Part shown: positions 62,070-64,000 of the stretch, in pieces
Numbering within the stretch: position 1 is the stretch's first letter
How the letters are laid out: the number at the start of each line of letters is the position of its first letter
NCBI RefSeq assembly: GCF_000802965.1
Contig: NZ_JSAK01000033.1
Coordinates: forward strand, 124,290 to 188,289
Source of the DNA: Pseudomonas fluorescens
Lineage (GTDB): Bacteria; Pseudomonadota; Gammaproteobacteria; Pseudomonadales; Pseudomonadaceae
Direction: 5' to 3'
Length of the DNA stretch: 64,000 nucleotides
The notes under the pieces: model-generated
The model's input: only the letters and a program-made list of their open reading frames with translations
What the model was told of the DNA's origin: nothing
Database searches by the model: none
Translations under genes and position numbers: made by a program

Positions 62070-62116
62070 TCGCTGCCAATTCAGCGACCGGGTGTGGTAA
62101 CCCGAGTTATTCAAGG
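62070..62116 (+). promoter_or_regulatory. Upstream copy of the C4-type target sites
   Basis: Two consecutive hairpins: TCGCTG/CAGCGA (62070-62087), then CGGGT-GTGGTA-ACCCG (62089-62104). The GTGGTA loop is the same as in the downstream hairpin at 62256, but the stem sequence is different. It is followed by TCAAGG (62111-62116), complementary to CCTTGA in the C4-like RNA. This is a second, partial copy of the antisense target, ending in a terminator. Confidence 0.5.
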
Positions 62117-62122
62117 CGCAAC

Positions 62123-62155
62123 AGCGCCCCAATCACGTCATCAGGCGCTTTTTTT
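62123..62155 (+). terminator. Intrinsic terminator upstream of the C4-like RNA
   Basis: AGCGCC paired with GGCGCT across a 15-nt loop, followed by a run of T bases (62149-62155). It lies between the upstream target copy and the C4-like element, so transcripts entering from the left would end here unless blocked. Confidence 0.6.
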
Positions 62156-62175
62156 ATGCCTGCGGCGTGAGTTAT

Positions 62176-62250
62176 GGCGGCTGTGCGTGGGACGCCCTCG
62201 GGCGTGCCGGTTTCCTTGATACCCGGTTTACCACCCTGCGCACAGCTGTC
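62176..62250 (+). ncRNA. C4-like antisense RNA element
   Basis: A 12-bp outer stem (GGCGGCTGTGCG with CGCACAGCTGTC, two G-U pairs) encloses a small hairpin (ACGCC-CTCG-GGCGT, 62192-62205) and a second stem CCGG/CCGG. The intervening single strands contain TCCTTGATA (62213-62221), complementary over 9 bp to the region of the leader Shine-Dalgarno (62287-62295), and TTACCAC (62228-62234), complementary over 7 bp to the GUGGUAA hairpin loop (62261-62267; also 62094-62100). Shape, motifs and paired targets match the C4 antisense RNA of phages P1/P7. A promoter for it is not evident. Confidence 0.65.
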
Positions 62251-62255
62251 ACCCA

Positions 62256-62297
62256 TTCGTGTGGTAACGAACGTGGCAGCTCCTCATATCAAGGAGT
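62256..62297 (+). promoter_or_regulatory. C4-type target region ahead of the leader ORF
   Basis: Hairpin TTCGT-GTGGTA-ACGAA (62256-62271), then CTCCT/AGGAG hairpin (62281-62296) that includes the leader's Shine-Dalgarno AGGAG. The loop and the AUCAAGGA stretch are the two segments complementary to the C4-like RNA. Confidence 0.6.
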
Positions 62298-62303
62298 TGG
62301 ATA

Positions 62304-62408
62304 ATGCGCAGTATCAATCCGTTTGAAATTTGGCTTTCCCCTCTACGCAATTCCCAATCGCGTAGCCCCCTCCCCCATTGCCTCTCCATCCTCGGAGGTG
62401 GCCAATGA
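62304..62408 (+). CDS. 34-codon leader ORF coupled to the DUF3077 gene
   Basis: ATG 62304 after AGGAG (8 bases) encodes 34 aa (MRSINPFEIWLSPLRNSQSR ... LGGGQ). Its TGA overlaps the ATG of the DUF3077 gene (ATGA, 62405-62408), and its last codons contain the GGAGG that serves the next gene. This is the position of icd in the P1 icd-ant operon. Confidence 0.6.
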   Translation: MRSINPFEIWLSPLRNSQSRSPLPHCLSILGGGQ

Positions 62409-62716
62409 CTGAACAATCTGAACTCAAAACCATCGGCCTGACACCCGCCATCTACTGCGCGGATCAACCACTGTTCCACGTCACTCGCGGCGCTCCTCTC
62501 GGCGATGCCTTGTCCATGGCCTCCGATTTTCTGTTCCTGGCCAAGACGCTCACTGAAGATGCGGCTTATGCCAGAGACACCGACCGCCATGCCTGGGCTG
62601 CGCATTATCTGACTTCGATGAGTAAGGCGTTGGTGGATGATGCGGTGAAGGTGCTGACGCGGGATCGGGTTTGTGTGCCGGTACCCAAGAAGGCGGGAGA
62701 GAAAGCTGAGGCTTAG
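62405..62716 (+). CDS. DUF3077 family protein
   Basis: 103 aa. The segment LFHVTRGAPLGDALSMASDF followed by LFLAKTLTEDAAY is the DUF3077 signature found in many copies in fluorescent pseudomonads. Function unknown. ATG 62405 with GGAGG 6 bases upstream; translation is probably coupled to the leader ORF and thus subject to the C4-like RNA. Confidence 0.85.
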   Translation: MTEQSELKTIGLTPAIYCADQPLFHVTRGAPLGDALSMASDFLFLAKTLTEDAAYARDTDRHAWAAHYLTSMSKALVDDAVKVLTRDRVCVPVPKKAGEKAEA

Positions 62717-62789
62717 TGTTTGGCCTGTGGGGTGTGGGTTGTTGGCGATGGTGGTCGCTGATTCAGCATTTGTGTTGGCTGGGCTGGCG

Positions 62790-62935
62790 CTATCGCGGGC
62801 AAGCCCGCTCCCACAGGGGTTGTGGTGAGTGGCAGGCATCGGTTGGCCCTGGTGTGTGAGCGGGTTTGCGGTGCATCTCAGCATTGAGGGCGGTTGGGCT
62901 GGCGCTATCGCCAGCAGGGCTAGCTCCCACAGGGG
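62790..62935. repeat. Two single REPs, family B and a variant, within a partial duplication
   Basis: TATCGCGGGCAAGCCCGCTC at about 62791-62817 and TATCGCCAGCAGGGCTAGCT at about 62906-62935, each preceded by GGCTGGCGC. They point the same way, unlike the usual inverted pairs. Confidence 0.75.
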
Positions 62936-62995
62936 GATGCGCATCAGCAGGGAGTGCGCGTCAGCCCTGGGTTTAGGGGTTTCGATTAGAGCGGG

Positions 62996-63364
62996 TCAGA
63001 GCAGGTGTTGGGAGATGAGTTTTGAGATTTCTACCATGGACGTCCTGCCGGTGAATTCGAATTTCACTCTGCCCAGGGACGAGAAGTAGATTTCCAGTTC
63101 CGAATCCAGGTCGAAGGTGCCGGAGGTTTCTACGGAGTAGGCGACGATGTTTTTGTAGGGCAGCGAGGTGAAGTCTTTTTTGCTGCCGGTGATGCCCTGG
63201 ACGTTGACGGCGATGATGCGTTTGTTGGTGAACACTACGCCATCGCGCATGGATTTGTAGGCGTCGATCACTTGCTCGCCGTCCAGCAGCAGCGCACTGA
63301 CGCGTTCTGCGTATTCTTCGTTTTGCTTGAGTTTGAAGAAGCCTTTGTTGTTGAAATCAATCAT
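62996..63364 (-). CDS. Bacterial PH-domain protein
   Basis: 122 aa. ATG 63362-63364 (MIDFNNKGFFKLKQNEEYAE). The later part (YKSMRDGVVFTNKRIIAVNV; SLPYKNIVAYSVETSGTFDL; LEIYFSSLGRVKFEF) matches the bPH_1 family. No membrane segment. Function unknown; such proteins are often called lipid- or membrane-associated. It lies downstream of the OmpK-like gene but is separated from it by a terminator. Confidence 0.88.
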   Translation of the reverse strand: MIDFNNKGFFKLKQNEEYAERVSALLLDGEQVIDAYKSMRDGVVFTNKRIIAVNVQGITGSKKDFTSLPYKNIVAYSVETSGTFDLDSELEIYFSSLGRVKFEFTGRTSMVEISKLISQHLL

Positions 63365-63495
63365 CTGCTTTTTTTCCCTGTTTTCTGGCGGTGAGATCCA
63401 GGCTGATCGTGACGTACCTGGGCATCGGGGTGAATCAAGACAGGGAAATCTCCCACAAGCGCTACAGAAAACGGCGACGAAAATTGTGACAGGGT

Positions 63496-63520
63496 AAAAC
63501 CGGGGCACTACGCGCCCCGG
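63496..63520 (-). terminator. Terminator of the OmpK-like gene
   Basis: CCGGGGC/GCCCCGG stem with 7-nt loop; on the minus strand it is followed by TTTTACC; 30 bp past the stop. Confidence 0.75.
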
Positions 63521-63549
63521 TCAAATGCCCTACCCGTCACGCTTTCCCG

Positions 63550-64000
63550 TCAGAAATGCACCTTCAGCAAGAGGCTCAGCGCATTCTGGTCTGTTTCAAA
63601 TCCTGAAGTGTCTTCAATCCCGTATTTATTCGACCAGTAATCCCACTCGATCCCCGCATAAAACTGCTTCTGCCGTTGCCCCAGCGCCTTGCCCACGTCG
63701 TATTTGATCTGTGGATTGAAGTGCAAACTCTTGGCCACGTAGTCGGAGGTGCCTTTGGTGCCGACGTCGTTGACGTACCACTCCAGGTAGCCGTCGAAGA
63801 GGATGTCGGAGCGGCCCAGCGGGAGGGTCATGGACCAGGTGGGGTTGATCTGCCATTGGCCGGAGGCCTTGCCGGTGATGCCGTCGGGTTTGCGGTAGTA
63901 GGTGTTCAGGGAGAAGCGATCAACGCCCGGCAGGGCAAGGTCGACAGCGGGGCCGAGCAGATATTTGCGGTTGCGGTCTTTGCCGCGTTCGTAGGTGGCG
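63550..64000 (-). CDS. OmpK/Tsx-like outer membrane protein, 5' end beyond the window
   Basis: The last 149 codons are visible (ATYERGKDRNRKYLLGPAVD to ... LSLLLKVHF). Alternating beta-strands, aromatic girdles (NTYYRKPDG; WQINPTWSMTLPLG; FDGYLEWYVND) and a terminal Phe mark an outer-membrane beta-barrel. The sequence fits the OmpK/Tsx-like nucleoside-channel family of Pseudomonas. A terminator follows at 63496. Confidence 0.85.
   Translation of the reverse strand, partial: ATYERGKDRNRKYLLGPAVDLALPGVDRFSLNTYYRKPDGITGKASGQWQINPTWSMTLPLGRSDILFDGYLEWYVNDVGTKGTSDYVAKSLHFNPQIKYDVGKALGQRQKQFYAGIEWDYWSNKYGIEDTSGFETDQNALSLLLKVHF

Noticed and set aside
63500..63520. CGGGGCAC in the terminator at 63500 resembles the tRNA-Leu 3' end (CGGGGCACCA), which could mean an attachment-site repeat of an island inserted at the tRNA.
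   Set aside because: Only 8 bases match, the sequence is explained by the symmetric CCGGGGC/GCCCCGG terminator, and there is no integrase gene.
1..64000. CRISPR arrays, insertion sequences and prophage structural genes.
   Set aside because: No regularly spaced direct-repeat array and no transposase, capsid or tail gene was seen; the repeated short elements are REPs/REPINs.

Overview
The window looks like a chromosomal segment of a Pseudomonas fluorescens-group bacterium. The proteins match Pseudomonas housekeeping genes closely (GuaB, PurL, the isc cluster, LepA/LepB, SecD/SecF, Tgt/QueA). Intergenic spaces are full of the palindromic REP/REPIN elements typical of this group, with at least four sequence families visible. 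Most genes lie on the minus strand and the GC content is high, except for one AT-rich patch near 59.2-61.9 kb.

Layout. 1-8.8 kb: guaA (cut by the window edge) and guaB, a zinc-binding protein, purT, a VUT-family membrane protein, a Nudix / gamma-carbonic-anhydrase-like / DUF1289 operon, a second Nudix hydrolase, an L,D-transpeptidase and a NIF3/YqfO-like protein. 8.8-14.4 kb: purL and, divergently, mltF. 14.6-20.7 kb: lepA-lepB-rnc-era-recO-pdxJ. 20.8-25.8 kb: lptF-lptG and, divergently, pepA-holC-hypothetical. 26-33.8 kb: a TSUP permease, xseA, an M23 peptidase, a hypothetical gene, leuA with a candidate leader peptide, and an omega-amidase/aminotransferase pair. 34-50 kb: der, the rlmN-pilW-rodZ-ispG-hisS-yfgM-bamB operon, ndk, the complete isc operon (iscR-S-U-A-hscB-hscA-fdx-iscX) and cysE. 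50-58.3 kb: trmJ, suhB, a glycine-zipper protein, queA-tgt-yajC-secD-secF, and tRNA-Leu(CAA). 58.4-62.1 kb: an accessory patch next to the tRNA with small hypothetical genes and an AT-rich two-gene unit, an NA37/NdpA-like protein and a C-terminally membrane-anchored protein. 62.1-64 kb: an RNA-rich leader ahead of a DUF3077 gene, a bacterial PH-domain protein and the end of an OmpK/Tsx-like porin gene.

How the genes work together. guaB/guaA, purT and purL supply purines. lepB-rnc-era-recO and secD-secF-yajC serve protein export and RNA/ribosome maturation. The isc operon makes Fe-S clusters, used within this window by IspG and RlmN; its promoter carries an excellent IscR type-1 site. bamB, lptF/G, rodZ, mltF and the L,D-transpeptidase serve the envelope.

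Most unusual finding. At 62,089-62,408 there is what reads as a chromosomal version of the phage P1/P7 C4 antisense-RNA circuit. A structured RNA carries two segments complementary to a GUGGUA-loop hairpin and to the Shine-Dalgarno region of a 34-codon leader ORF. The leader's stop codon overlaps the start of the DUF3077 gene (ATGA). Other points of interest are the NA37-like/membrane gene pair beside tRNA-Leu, a tandem duplication that copied the pdxJ 3' end and REPs between mltF and pdxJ, the apparent absence of the DUF4845 gene usually expected between lepB and rnc, and an ndk promoter whose -10 lies in the loop of the upstream operon's terminator.
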